From NCBI RefSeq assembly GCF_022788695.1, contig NZ_CP085157.1, positions 1-64,000 on the forward strand: a stretch of DNA of 64,000 nt. The letters run 5' to 3'. Made by a program: the position numbers and the translations under genes. The DNA is from Pseudosulfitobacter sp. DSM 107133 (GTDB lineage Bacteria > Pseudomonadota > Alphaproteobacteria > Rhodobacterales > Rhodobacteraceae). Under the pieces are notes generated by a model, which saw nothing but the letters and a program-made list of their open reading frames with translations, did not search any database and was not told the DNA's origin. Of the stretch, positions 7,762-15,415 are shown piece after piece (the stretch's first letter is position 1; each line of letters starts with the position of its first letter).

Positions 7762-8831
7762 TGTTCAACGCAGATCGTCTCAAAACAGCCCGCGAACGGC
7801 GGATGCTGACAGCGAAGGGACTCGCAGAGCGCGTAGGCGTGTCTGCGGTCACTCTATCAAAGTATGAAAACGGGCATCCGCCCGATGAAGCGACAGCGAA
7901 GCGCCTGGCGTTCGCGCTTTCCTATCCAATTGATTTCTTTTACCGGGAAGCGCCAGAGCGTATTGATACCGACGCCGTTAGCTTCCGCAGTCTGTCGCGT
8001 ATGAAGGCCAAAGAGCGCCGAGCTGCAGAAGCAGCGGGATCGTTGGGAATCGAGCTTTACGAGTGGATCGACTCCCGCTTCAACCTGCCCGCCGCCGACC
8101 TTATCGACCTGAGCAAAGAGCGCAGCCGCCCGCATGTCGCCGCCCGCCTTCTGCGCCAGCATTGGGGCATAGGCGACAGGCCTATAGGAAACGTTCTCAA
8201 GCTGATCGAGTCAAAGGGTATTCGCGTCCTTTCCCTGTCGGAAGCGACCAAGCATGTTGACGCTTTCTCGTTTTGGCGCGGGGAACATCCCTATGTTTTC
8301 TTGAACCAAGAGAAGACGGCGGAACGGTCCATCTTTGATACGGCACATGAGCTTGGACACCTTGTCTTGCATCACCACGCAGGGTCGAAAGCCGACAAAG
8401 AGGCAGAGACGCAGGCCGACAGATTTGCATCGGCATTCCTCATGCCCGAAAACGACATGATGGACTATGCGCACCTTTTCACAGTTGGGCAGATCATTTC
8501 GGCCAAGAAGCGTTGGAAGGTATCGGCCATGGCCTTGGCATACCGCCTCAATTCTCTGGGCTATATCAGCGAATGGAACTACCGTTCTTTGCTGATCGAG
8601 CTTGGGAAGCGAGGCTATCGAAGCGGCGAGCCAGACGGAATCGAGCGTGAGGTTTCGACCGTGCTCGCAAAGGTCTTGGCCGCTCTTTGGTCAAAGGGCA
8701 TGACTAAGGACGACATCGCCAAAGACCTTGGGATTCCTTTGGGGGAAATCGAGGCCCTTATTTTCCGACTGTCGCCAGATCAACGGGCCGTTAATGAGCC
8801 GCACAAACCGGCGCTGCGAGTGGTGAAGTAG
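7761..8831 (+). CDS. XRE-family regulator with ImmA/IrrE metallopeptidase domain
   Basis: A 356-residue fusion. An N-terminal XRE helix-turn-helix (residues 2-60: LKTARERRMLTAKGLAERV, then VTLSKYENG) should bind DNA. A central ImmA/IrrE-type zinc peptidase domain carries HELGHLVLHH near residues 195-204, with a downstream QADRFASAFLMP supplying the further acidic/metal region. The C-terminus adds a small helical domain. Such proteins act as repressors that are switched by, or cleave, a partner protein. It overlaps the preceding unknown gene by one base, arguing for a two-gene unit. The family call is firm; the substrate is unknown. Confidence 0.88.
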   Translation: MFNADRLKTARERRMLTAKGLAERVGVSAVTLSKYENGHPPDEATAKRLAFALSYPIDFFYREAPERIDTDAVSFRSLSRMKAKERRAAEAAGSLGIELYEWIDSRFNLPAADLIDLSKERSRPHVAARLLRQHWGIGDRPIGNVLKLIESKGIRVLSLSEATKHVDAFSFWRGEHPYVFLNQEKTAERSIFDTAHELGHLVLHHHAGSKADKEAETQADRFASAFLMPENDMMDYAHLFTVGQIISAKKRWKVSAMALAYRLNSLGYISEWNYRSLLIELGKRGYRSGEPDGIEREVSTVLAKVLAALWSKGMTKDDIAKDLGIPLGEIEALIFRLSPDQRAVNEPHKPALRVVK

Positions 8832-8963
8832 CACTGCAAAGCCGGATCCATGAAAGTGTGACGATCACCCGATTCGGCAGTTAATTGTCCGTTCTGTCCA
8901 GCCATGTCATTGCCCGATGCTGTTTAGAAAGGCGGTTCAGGGTCGATCGCGTCGCCCACACTC

Positions 8964-9284
8964 TCAACTTATGGCTAGGTCGCTCGCTGTGTTGCCCGCG
9001 TCTAACGCCTCCACGAACCACTGCGGTTTGCGCCCTCGACCGGACCAAGTGAGCGCCGGGTTCTCAAGGTGCCGGTACTTCGCCGCTCCAGGCACCCGCG
9101 TGGTTTTCATCTCAGTGCCGACAAGTTCGGCCAGAGAGTAGCCCATTTCTCTGGCCACAGCTTCGACCTTGGTGCGGGCTTCCGCCTTCTGTCGAGCCTC
9201 AAAGGTGGAGATCGCCTTGGCGATGTCCTTCTGCATTTTCTTCAGCTCTGGAAGCGACAACGCCTCGAGATCGTAATCAGCCAT
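8964..9284 (-). CDS. H-NS/HvrA-family DNA-binding protein
   Basis: A 106-residue nucleoid protein of the H-NS histone family. The N-terminal part (about residues 5-50) is a charged coiled coil for oligomerisation (LPELKKMQKDIAKAISTFEA). The C-terminal domain has the family signature KYRHLENPALTWSGRGRKPQW (about 72-92 from the chosen start), whose GRGRKP loop inserts into the minor groove of AT-rich DNA. The start at 9284 was preferred over an upstream in-frame ATG because it gives the usual family length. Plasmid-borne H-NS-like proteins can silence AT-rich cargo and mask fitness costs; this plasmid has AT-richer cargo (10200-11126, 24728-27991). Leftward, alone between rightward genes. Confidence 0.9.
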   Translation of the reverse strand: MADYDLEALSLPELKKMQKDIAKAISTFEARQKAEARTKVEAVAREMGYSLAELVGTEMKTTRVPGAAKYRHLENPALTWSGRGRKPQWFVEALDAGNTASDLAIS

Positions 9285-9713
9285 GCTATGCCTCGTGTCC
9301 TGAATGTTCCGGTATCGATAGCCCGCCGGGGCATGGGCCCGCAACTCCCGTAGGCAGGGAGGCAGGTGACGAGGGTTGGTTGAACCATAATCTTGGCCGC
9401 TAGTGGGGTGATGGGCTTGGGTTCAGGTAGTCCCGATTGGCAGGATGACAGGGTCTGGCATGGGCTCCCCGCGCCTCTCTGACTTCTGGGCCATCCCTTC
9501 GACTGACAATCCCCTAATCCCGTTCGGCCTCCTGCGCGCAACCCCGCGTCAGCCCGGGCCGTGTTGGCCGCCTATGGCGTCCTGCCCGCTCCACCCCGGT
9601 CCTTTGGGGGTTTCCGGTGTCCATGCTGTCCACCGTGCACGCATCGCCCGACGGGCTTTTTCCGGGTCTTGTCGAAGGGACGGTCCCGAAGACAGGAAAC
9701 ACAGGAGCTAATC
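9285..9713. other. 430 bp divergent gap between the H-NS-like gene and ssb
   Basis: No convincing gene. It should hold two divergent promoters, which I cannot place with confidence. The right end is the structured ssb leader. Confidence 0.4.
9668..9713 (+). promoter_or_regulatory. Structured 5' leader of ssb, family C
   Basis: Outer stem CTTGTC (9668-9673) with GACAGG (9691-9696), and inner hairpin GGGA/TCCC (9677-9680, 9684-9687) with loop CGG. The layout is the same as at 6639-6687, with different inner bases that still pair. The ribosome binding site AGGAG (9703-9707) lies just 3' of the stem. Confidence 0.5.
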
Positions 9714-10118
9714 ATGCAGAACATCGTCATCCTCGCCGGCAACATCGGTCAGAAACCCGAAACCCGCACCACCCAGAGCGGCACCAACATCACCAACTTC
9801 AGCCTCGCCACCTCACGCCCCCGCCTCTCGGAAGGTCGCGTGTTGCGCGACGAGAACGGCTACCGGGTTATGGACACCGAATGGCACCGCATCACCTGCT
9901 TCAACGGTCTCGGCAAGACGGTCGCGGAGCATTGCGAAAAGGGCATGAAGGTCCTCGTCCACGGCCGCATCCACTACACCAAGTGGATCGACAGCATGGG
10001 GAACGACCGCTACGGCTGCGAGATCATCGCCGAGAAGGTCGACTTCCTGAGCCGCCCGAAGTCGGCCGAGAACGAAAACCCCGAGCTGGTCGACCGCGAC
10101 GACGAGATCCCGTTCTGA
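9714..10118 (+). CDS. ssb: Single-stranded DNA-binding protein
   Basis: A 134-residue SSB. The OB-fold core runs from the N-terminus (MQNIVILAGNIGQKPETRTT) through the family block DTEWHRITCFNGLGKTVAEHCEKGMKV and the following YTKWIDSMGNDRYGCEIIAEKV. The short C-terminal tail ends DDEIPF, the acidic tip that recruits replication and repair partners. It is shorter than chromosomal SSB (about 170) because the disordered linker is nearly absent, as often in plasmid SSBs. Start at 9714 has AGGAG seven bases upstream. It probably protects transferred single strands during conjugative entry and plasmid replication. Its stop codon sits in the loop of a hairpin. Confidence 0.95.
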   Translation: MQNIVILAGNIGQKPETRTTQSGTNITNFSLATSRPRLSEGRVLRDENGYRVMDTEWHRITCFNGLGKTVAEHCEKGMKVLVHGRIHYTKWIDSMGNDRYGCEIIAEKVDFLSRPKSAENENPELVDRDDEIPF

Positions 10119-10125
10119 GAACGGG
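10109..10125 (+). terminator. Hairpin with the ssb stop codon in its loop
   Basis: CCCGTTC/GAACGGG, 7 bp; the 3 nt loop is the stop codon TGA (10116-10118). Confidence 0.45.
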
Positions 10126-10140
10126 GTCCCCCCCCTCGGG

Positions 10141-10162
10141 CCCGGCGGGACAACCCGCCGGG
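10141..10162. terminator. Hairpin between convergent ssb and DMT transporter genes
   Basis: Perfect 9 bp stem CCCGGCGGG/CCCGCCGGG with 4 nt loop, between two convergent genes. It is followed by TTCG rather than a U-run. Confidence 0.5.
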
Positions 10163-10199
10163 TTCGCTGCACTGCCGCAAGGCAGCTTTGAGCCCGAAG

Positions 10200-11126
10200 T
10201 TACCTTTCTGGCTCCTTACTGATTACAGTCGTGACAGTACGCGTCGAACGGCTTTGCGTCATGGCTATCGCCCCCAATATCAAAGCGCAGGCAATTGCCT
10301 GTGCAGCTGTGATCACTTCACCAAACGCAAGCACGCCAACGGCAAACATCGTCGGCAGTTCAATGCTTCCGATAACAGCCGTGCGCGTGGCACCGATAAT
10401 AGGTGAACAAACAGTGTAAATCAGTTGCGGAATAAGCGCGGTGATCAGGCCGATACCAACAATCAGAAACCAGTCACTCCCGCCCTTTGGCTGGATTTCA
10501 TTGATCTCAGACGCGAGAATGAGAGGCGCAAGGCCAATGACTGACCCAAGTGAGACCGACGCTATTCTGGCCAAAGGGGCAATGCGAGACAGGCGATGAA
10601 CGAGAACGCATATCCCAAAACCAAAACCGAAAGGTGCCGCCAATGACACGAGCAGCGTTAGAATCTGGTCTGCAGGCGCAGATGCTGGAGATCCTGCAAT
10701 GATCGCCGCAGTAACAATCAACCCAGCTGCAACGATGCTGCGCCGTGTCGGTCGGTCGCCAAAAAGCGTCCATGAGATCACAATCGTGAACACCGGATAC
10801 GTCATATATAATACACCAACGGTCGATGCCGGAACTGTCTCAAGAGCCGTGACATAACCGACCCAGCCAAGCCCCATTACGCCTCCTGCCACCATTCCCC
10901 AGACGATTTCCCGCCAATTTGAGCGATACTTCAGGAGTGCCGGTAGCAGGACAACCGCTGCCAATATATATCGATAAAATGCGACCGCGTAGGGAGCGAG
11001 GCCCTGATCGGTCAACCCGCGGCTAAAATACGGGACAAAGCCAAAGCAGATGGATGCAAAAAGAACACCAGCTGCCGCAAGGGCATAAGGGGTAGCTGTG
11101 CCTTTAACTGAGTTTGGTTTGTCCAT
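10200..11126 (-). CDS. DMT/EamA-family membrane transporter
   Basis: A 308-residue inner-membrane protein with about ten hydrophobic helices in two EamA repeats (about residues 15-145 and 160-292), the drug/metabolite transporter layout. Features seen are the conserved N-terminal FGFVPYFSRG and, at the end of each repeat, a glycine- and proline-containing helix (VPASTVGVLYMTYPVF; IGSIELPTMFAVGVLAFGEV), typical of EamA exporters. Substrates of the family range from amino acids to drugs and cannot be predicted here. The gene has lower GC than the flanking plasmid genes and faces leftward between ssb and the DUF932 gene, so it looks like inserted cargo. Confidence 0.87.
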   Translation of the reverse strand: MDKPNSVKGTATPYALAAAGVLFASICFGFVPYFSRGLTDQGLAPYAVAFYRYILAAVVLLPALLKYRSNWREIVWGMVAGGVMGLGWVGYVTALETVPASTVGVLYMTYPVFTIVISWTLFGDRPTRRSIVAAGLIVTAAIIAGSPASAPADQILTLLVSLAAPFGFGFGICVLVHRLSRIAPLARIASVSLGSVIGLAPLILASEINEIQPKGGSDWFLIVGIGLITALIPQLIYTVCSPIIGATRTAVIGSIELPTMFAVGVLAFGEVITAAQAIACALILGAIAMTQSRSTRTVTTVISKEPER

Positions 11127-11220
11127 GTCTGATGGCTAGCACACGCTGATGTAATTGGCACCACCAGAACAAAGGAACAGCAGCTTTGTCCCGCATTGCG
11201 GCCGATCATGCCAAGATTTC

Positions 11221-11303
11221 GAGAGTGAGAGGAGTGCCGGTTTCCCGGTGACGGGTTTAGGGCTGGGAGAGTGGCTCTCGGCGCCTGTCACGGGAGATAG
11301 CCG
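11221..11303 (+). promoter_or_regulatory. Structured 5' leader, family A (copy 2)
   Basis: Leader of the DUF932 gene, similar to 3461-3544 over its length. The outer stem pairs GTGACGGG (11248-11255) with CCTGTCAC (11284-11291, one G-U). The inner hairpin pairs GGGAG (11265-11269) with CTCTC (11275-11279) around the same AGTGG loop as copy 1. The purine-rich GGAGTG lies at 11231-11236. Confidence 0.6.
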
Positions 11304-12503
11304 ATGGGCGTTGTAGAAGTTCTGGATCCAGTCGCACCGGCGCGGGCTGGTGGCTGGAAGGTGGATGTGAGTCGGGGTGAGCGGAACGGGCGGGTGTCGT
11401 CCGAATGGTTCAACCGGCCCGATGACGAGCGGTATCTGTCGCTCGACGATCTCTGGGCATCGGTGAAGGGTCGGTCGGAACGCAGCCGCAGCCGTGTGGT
11501 GCAGACTGCCGACATCCGTGTCGAGGCCGCGCGCGACAACCCCGAGCGGTTGCACTTGGTACTGCCAAAGGCACAAGAACCGGTCGCGCCCACGCATTGG
11601 GCGTTCGGCCAGCTTGCCAGCATCGTTGGCGCGCCGGCGTCCTACCTGCGGCAGTTGCCCGCGCCGTTGGCGGGCATCAACCTGCAATACGGTCTGACCA
11701 ACCACCGCGCCGAGCAGGTGAAGACCTTCGAGACCGAGGATGGCCGCACCGAACTGCGCGCGGTGACCGGCCCCGACTACGGCCGCATCCACGACTATGA
11801 GCTGGTCGAGGCGGTGCAGCGGATTGCGGGCAATGGCACCGGCGACACGCGCTGGAAGGTGCCGGGCGTGCTCGATTGGTCGACCGGGGTCTACAACCCC
11901 GATGTCGAGATCAGCCGCGACACGACCACGCTATATGCCTCGGACCGCGACGTCTTCCTGTTCCTGGTCGACGATCGCAACCCGATCGAAGCGGGCAAGC
12001 TGCCGGACGGCTCCCCCGATCTTTACTTCCGGGGCTTCTACTGCTGGAACTCCGAAGTTGGTGCCAAGACCCTCGGCATGGCGAGCTTCTACCTGCGGGC
12101 GGTGTGTCAAAACAGGAATCTGTGGGGCGTCGAGGATTTCCAGGAGATCCGCATCCGGCATTCGAAATACGCCGCCTCGCGCTTTGCCCATGAGGCGGCC
12201 CCGGCGCTGACGCGCTTCGCCAATTCCTCGCCGCAGGGGTTCGTGAATGGCATCAAGGCCGCGCGGCGACAGATCGTGGCGCGCAGCGATGAGGATCGCG
12301 CGGATTTCCTGCGCAAGCGGGGCTTCTCGAAGGCGGAGTCCGGCAAGATCATCGAGAAGGTGCTGATGGAAGAGGGCCGCCCGCCGGAAAGCATCTTCGA
12401 CTTCGTGCAGGGTATCACGCGGCTTGCGCGCGACAAGACCCAGCAGGATGCCCGCCTCGACATGGAAGGGCGCGCCAAGAAGCTCCTCGACCGGGTCGGC
12501 TGA
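11304..12503 (+). CDS. DUF932 domain-containing protein
   Basis: A 399-residue protein matching the DUF932 family as I remember it. The recognisable core runs from about residue 85 (THWAFGQLASIVGAPASYLRQLP) through NLQYGLTNHR, AVTGPDYGRIHDYELVEAV and the strand-rich DLYFRGFYCWNSEVGAKTLGMASFYLRAVCQNRNLWG, to a helical C-terminus (RLARDKTQQDARLDMEGRAKKLL). DUF932 proteins are typical of phages and conjugative plasmids; their biochemical role is not established. The gene stands alone with its own structured leader and a strong terminator. The start at 11304 places the ribosome binding site (GGGAGA) just after the leader's outer stem. Confidence 0.88.
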   Translation: MGVVEVLDPVAPARAGGWKVDVSRGERNGRVSSEWFNRPDDERYLSLDDLWASVKGRSERSRSRVVQTADIRVEAARDNPERLHLVLPKAQEPVAPTHWAFGQLASIVGAPASYLRQLPAPLAGINLQYGLTNHRAEQVKTFETEDGRTELRAVTGPDYGRIHDYELVEAVQRIAGNGTGDTRWKVPGVLDWSTGVYNPDVEISRDTTTLYASDRDVFLFLVDDRNPIEAGKLPDGSPDLYFRGFYCWNSEVGAKTLGMASFYLRAVCQNRNLWGVEDFQEIRIRHSKYAASRFAHEAAPALTRFANSSPQGFVNGIKAARRQIVARSDEDRADFLRKRGFSKAESGKIIEKVLMEEGRPPESIFDFVQGITRLARDKTQQDARLDMEGRAKKLLDRVG

Positions 12504-12508
12504 ACTGG

Positions 12509-12538
12509 AGGCCAAGTGCAGACTTCTGCACTTGGCCT
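12509..12538. terminator. Bidirectional terminator
   Basis: Perfect 13 bp stem AGGCCAAGTGCAG/CTGCACTTGGCCT with 4 nt loop, between the convergent genes ending at 12503 and 12537. It overlaps the stop codon of the leftward gene. On the + strand it is followed by ATTCT. Confidence 0.75.
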
Positions 12539-13052
12539 ATTCTCCGCCAAGCTGCCGGTCTGCACTATTCACTGCGAGCAGCCCTTCTATGAGTGGGCGT
12601 TCCAATTCCCGTCCCAAGATGCTCTTTCTGGTATACTTGAAACCATTTCGTGTTGCGTCCTCTTTACTCATGAGCACTGCGCCACGGTCCAAAATTTCTA
12701 ACATCTCTAGGTGCCTTCGAAGATTGCTATGTTCAGATTGAGCTCTCGCGGTTCTCATCAGAGATGGTTCCCCAATGCGCCCATCCGAAAACTCTAGCCA
12801 AGCATGCCCATCCCATTCGACTGGACCTTTTGGATTTCTCGGAAAAGCCTTTCGATACTGAAATGTCTTTGTTCCGTTGCAAGACAGAGATCCAAGGCAA
12901 ACTTCGTTTAGGATTCCGTCATCTCGGAGTCGCGCGGATATATATGCGCACAAGTTCACGCAGCGCCCGACCGTGTTTGGAAACGCGGCAAGAGCTTCCG
13001 TAGCTCGTTTCCCAAACCCTTCTGCAATTGGATCGAGTTGCGTCTCGGTCAT
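12537..13052 (-). CDS. Hypothetical protein, possible transglutaminase-like fold
   Basis: Unrecognised 171-residue cytoplasmic protein. The order Cys31/Cys35 at the start of a helix (GRCVNLCAYISARL), then His83 in GHAWLEFSDGRIGE, then Asp90 resembles the C-H-D pattern of transglutaminase-like cysteine proteases and of lasso-peptide B proteins, where GHAW followed by a strand is typical. That comparison is pattern-level only. The DNA is notably AT-richer than the flanking plasmid genes and the gene faces against them, which points to recent insertion. No partner gene is adjacent: the neighbours are the convergent DUF932 gene and the divergent gene at 13220. Confidence 0.65.
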   Translation of the reverse strand: MTETQLDPIAEGFGKRATEALAAFPNTVGRCVNLCAYISARLRDDGILNEVCLGSLSCNGTKTFQYRKAFPRNPKGPVEWDGHAWLEFSDGRIGEPSLMRTARAQSEHSNLRRHLEMLEILDRGAVLMSKEDATRNGFKYTRKSILGRELERPLIEGLLAVNSADRQLGGE

Positions 13053-13130
13053 TACAGATTCCGAACTTTCAATATTAGGCCTTCAGTAGAACAGCCTTCA
13101 GCGCGTTTCTGCAAGACATAGAGCCATCAC

Positions 13131-13219
13131 CGCCGCCCCTTTGAGGAAGAGGGCGGCGTTTTGGTCTTTGACGGCTTGAGGTGGGGAGAACGGCTTCCCG
13201 CGCCGTCGGAGATATTGCC
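13131..13219 (+). promoter_or_regulatory. Structured 5' leader, family A (copy 3)
   Basis: Outer stem GACGGC (13170-13175) with GCCGTC (13202-13207); inner hairpin GGGAG (13184-13188) with CTTCC (13194-13198), loop AACGG. Compared with copies 1 and 2 the last outer pair is C-G instead of G-C, a compensatory change. An extra 8 bp hairpin (13131-13138 with 13151-13158) lies upstream and holds GAGGAAGA in its loop. Confidence 0.6.
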
Positions 13220-13738
13220 ATGTTTGACCTTCCCCTGCCGATCCAACCGAGCCCGCGCCTGATGGGTCCTGTCCCAAATGGCCCGACTGTCGCTTCTGAT
13301 CCCAGCCTGCCTTTCGCGCTGACGCGGATGCACCGGACGCCTGCAGCCCTGATGTCGGGCGCCGCTGCCCCTGTGGTCGTTGAGCGTTTTGCGACGCTGG
13401 CCGATGCCATGCAGGGGGCGTTTGAGCTTGCCGAGGACAACGGCTCCGATGCAGCGCCGCAGCTTCTAGCCATCCTTGATTGCGACCAGCGCCTGGTTCT
13501 TGCCGGGGCCGCCAGTCATGGCGCTGTGGCTTGGTGCCACCCTGTCGCCAATGCTCTTGAGGCGCGGGCCGTTGTGACCGAGGCGGTTCAATTTCGCGCC
13601 GAAGCTGGCCGCGCCACTGACTGGCACGAGCCTGAACTGGCACAGCGGCTGCGTCACCGTGCCGATCTGTTGGATGCCCGTCTTGTTGATCCGCTCTGGC
13701 GCGCTTTTGCCGCCCGGGCGCTGCAGATCGCGGCGTGA
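13220..13738 (+). CDS. Hypothetical plasmid protein, 172 aa
   Basis: Unrecognised protein of 172 residues from the ATG at 13220, the first start after the structured leader (GGAGA at 13208-13212 is the likely ribosome binding site). The first 40 residues are proline-rich and probably disordered. The rest is alanine- and leucine-rich and helical, with no catalytic motif, signal peptide or membrane segment visible. It belongs to the run of small module genes 13220-16052, all rightward, found between DUF932 and the Strawberry-notch gene. A role in plasmid maintenance or transfer is possible but not shown. Confidence 0.7.
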   Translation: MFDLPLPIQPSPRLMGPVPNGPTVASDPSLPFALTRMHRTPAALMSGAAAPVVVERFATLADAMQGAFELAEDNGSDAAPQLLAILDCDQRLVLAGAASHGAVAWCHPVANALEARAVVTEAVQFRAEAGRATDWHEPELAQRLRHRADLLDARLVDPLWRAFAARALQIAA

Positions 13739-13750
13739 CGCCCGAGAGAC

Positions 13751-13841
13751 AGAGGAGGGCTGGGAAGGGTTTGAGCCTTCGGGGGGCAGAAGAGTGCGCC
13801 ACCCGGGGGGTCTGACCTGTCCTCACCGAACGGAGATATCC
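13751..13841 (+). promoter_or_regulatory. 5' leader, family B (copy 1)
   Basis: Resembles the leader at 17206-17291: both begin AGAGGAGGGC, end with CCTGTCC followed by CTC/CTCA, and carry CGGAG as ribosome binding site about ten bases before an ATGACCCA start. The region is very G-rich, so the fold is uncertain. Confidence 0.45.
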
Positions 13842-14333
13842 ATGACCCAGACTGAACCCACTCTGGCCGCCCCGCTGCGGCCTTCCGCTGTCGATTTCGG
13901 GGCGATCCTTGCCGCGCATGCCGAACGCACCGCCCGGACCCTCGCCCTGCGCCCCGGCAACAAGGACCGCCTGTTCCATGGCCTCATGGCCGCCGGCATC
14001 ACTCATGTCACCGTGACCTTCGACGGTGCTGGCGACAGCGGCCAGATCGAAAGCATCGGCGCCTGGGCGGGTGAGACGGCTGTCGACTTCCCCGCAACCG
14101 AAATCCCCTATGCCGCGCTGACGTGGGATGATCCCGAGGTCGAGATGCGGCAGCTCTCGCTGGAGGATGTCGTCGAGCAACTCACCTACGACTTCCTCTC
14201 CGATACCCATGGCGGTTGGGAAAACAATGACGGCGCGTGGGGCGAGTTCTGCTTCGATGCGTCCGCACGCTGCATCCATCTCGAGTTCAACGAGCGCTTC
14301 ACCTCGTCCGAACTTTACACGCACGATTTCTGA
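13842..14333 (+). CDS. Hypothetical protein (DUF6878-like)
   Basis: A 163-residue protein starting at 13842. The C-terminal half carries HGGWENNDGAWGEFCFD followed by IHLEFNERFTSSELYTHDF, a pattern I recall from the DUF6878 family of alphaproteobacterial plasmid proteins. The N-terminal half is helical, with a strand-rich middle (ITHVTVTFDGAGDSGQIESI). The repeated acidic/aromatic composition suggests a compact alpha/beta fold; no active site is evident. The gene is followed after 10 bp by the next, so these two and probably 14723 form an operon. Family name from memory; function unknown. Confidence 0.78.
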   Translation: MTQTEPTLAAPLRPSAVDFGAILAAHAERTARTLALRPGNKDRLFHGLMAAGITHVTVTFDGAGDSGQIESIGAWAGETAVDFPATEIPYAALTWDDPEVEMRQLSLEDVVEQLTYDFLSDTHGGWENNDGAWGEFCFDASARCIHLEFNERFTSSELYTHDF

Positions 14334-14343
14334 GGTGGCGGCG

Positions 14344-14721
14344 ATGGCACATCCCTATCACCACGCGCTCTCCTCGGTGAGGAAATGGGGCGGCACGGTC
14401 GATGATTTCATCGCCGTGCATACCTGGTTCGACCAGAGCAAGGAGATCACCGCCGATTTTCGGCACCGGGCCCTGCGGCACCATGCCGAGGGCATATTCA
14501 TGGCCGAGACGATCTTCGGCCAGACCCTCACGCTCTCGACCGGGCGCTTCATCCCGACCCGATGGGTTGGCGAACAACATGTGAAAGAGGATCTCGGCTT
14601 CATCCCGAGCTTTGCCGATTGGGTGAAGGCCATCCGGCCCGAACCCTGGATGGGCCGGTCCGAGCGGATCGAGGCGCAGGTCGATCCGCATCACGCCTCG
14701 CCCGTGGTCGAGGTCAGCTGA
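14344..14721 (+). CDS. Hypothetical protein (DUF6915-like)
   Basis: A 125-residue protein from the ATG at 14344 (GAGGTGG upstream). It begins MAHPYHHALSSVRKWGG, an opening I associate with DUF6915, followed by DDFIAVHTWFDQSKEITADFRHRALRHHAEGIFMAE. The many histidines (at least nine in the first 60 residues) and acidic residues could bind a metal, but no family function is known. The second half contains FIPTRWVGEQHVKEDLGFIPSFADWV. It lies 10 bp after the preceding gene and 1 bp before the next, so it is almost certainly co-transcribed. Confidence 0.8.
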   Translation: MAHPYHHALSSVRKWGGTVDDFIAVHTWFDQSKEITADFRHRALRHHAEGIFMAETIFGQTLTLSTGRFIPTRWVGEQHVKEDLGFIPSFADWVKAIRPEPWMGRSERIEAQVDPHHASPVVEVS

Positions 14722-14722
14722 C

Positions 14723-14920
14723 ATGACTGATCCCGCATACTTGCGCCTCGGTCTGCCGCCGACGGCATCGCCTCAGACAGTTCTGCGCGCGGCGGTCCGG
14801 GCGCTTCACCCCGACACGCGCGCCGTGCGCAGCTTCCGGACGGCGCGCAAGCGCTTCTACCGGCAGATGCTCTGCGCGCATGCCGCGCGACAGGCGGCGG
14901 GCGACAGTCCCACCGGCTGA
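14723..14920 (+). CDS. Small basic protein, J-domain-like HPD motif, 65 aa
   Basis: A 65-residue, strongly basic protein beginning one base after the preceding stop. It contains YLRLGLPPTASPQTVLRAAVRALHPDT, which resembles the start of a DnaJ domain: a helix, then the HPD tripeptide. The following helix is arginine-rich (RTARKRFYRQ). Full J domains are about 70 residues, so this would be a minimal or degenerate one. Identification rests on that short motif and is weak; the gene itself is supported by tight spacing in an operon. Confidence 0.6.
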   Translation: MTDPAYLRLGLPPTASPQTVLRAAVRALHPDTRAVRSFRTARKRFYRQMLCAHAARQAAGDSPTG

Positions 14921-14954
14921 TCGCCGCCAACCACTCCTTCATCCCTACACAACG

Positions 14955-14972
14955 CCCGGCCTCATGGTCGGG
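14955..14972 (+). promoter_or_regulatory. Leader hairpin upstream of 14996
   Basis: CCCGGCC/GGTCGGG, 7 bp with one G-U and loop TCAT, about 15 bases before the ribosome binding site AGGAGG. It follows the pattern of hairpin leaders seen before other genes of this module. Confidence 0.4.
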
Positions 14973-14995
14973 TCTTCCCCATTCAGGAGGTCCCC

Positions 14996-15415
14996 ATGGC
15001 GGATTACTTCACCTATTTCTCGTGCCTGCTCGACGTTGGCACCCCTGACAAGGCTGCCCGCGCGCTCGCGCTGTTCCAGGAACTCCGCGCTGCGGATCAG
15101 GACGCCGATGACCCGGAGGTCGCGGGCTTCGATCTCGTGCGCCAGGATGCCCCCGAGGGCAGCACCCTTTGGATCCATGACGACGACCACGGCGATGTCG
15201 AGGCGGTCATCCGCTTCGTGCTGCGCCTGGCGGAAGAGCTCGACCTCATCGGCCTTTGGGGCTTCCAGTACGCCCTGACCTGCTCCCGACCTCGCCTCGA
15301 CGCCTGCGGCGGCGGCGCGCATGCCATCGATCTCGGTGCTCGCAAGTCTATCGGCTGGACCAGCACGCAAGAATGGCTGGCCGCTGCACTGAATGGGGAG
15401 GACGTCGATGCCTGA
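14996..15415 (+). CDS. Hypothetical plasmid protein, 139 aa
   Basis: Unrecognised 139-residue acidic protein starting at 14996 with a strong ribosome binding site (AGGAGG). The N-terminus MADYFTYFSCLLDVGTPDKAARAL and the centre TLWIHDDDHGDVEAVIRFV suggest an alpha/beta fold with an acidic surface. The C-terminus has GARKSIGWTSTQEWLAA. No signal peptide or membrane segment. The last eight bases overlap the start of the next gene (ATGCCTGA), so the two are translationally coupled. Confidence 0.75.
   Translation: MADYFTYFSCLLDVGTPDKAARALALFQELRAADQDADDPEVAGFDLVRQDAPEGSTLWIHDDDHGDVEAVIRFVLRLAEELDLIGLWGFQYALTCSRPRLDACGGGAHAIDLGARKSIGWTSTQEWLAAALNGEDVDA

Noticed and set aside
13098..14324. A 408-codon leftward frame across two rightward genes
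   Set aside because: It crosses two leaders and two genes with good starts; composition is that of a shadow frame.
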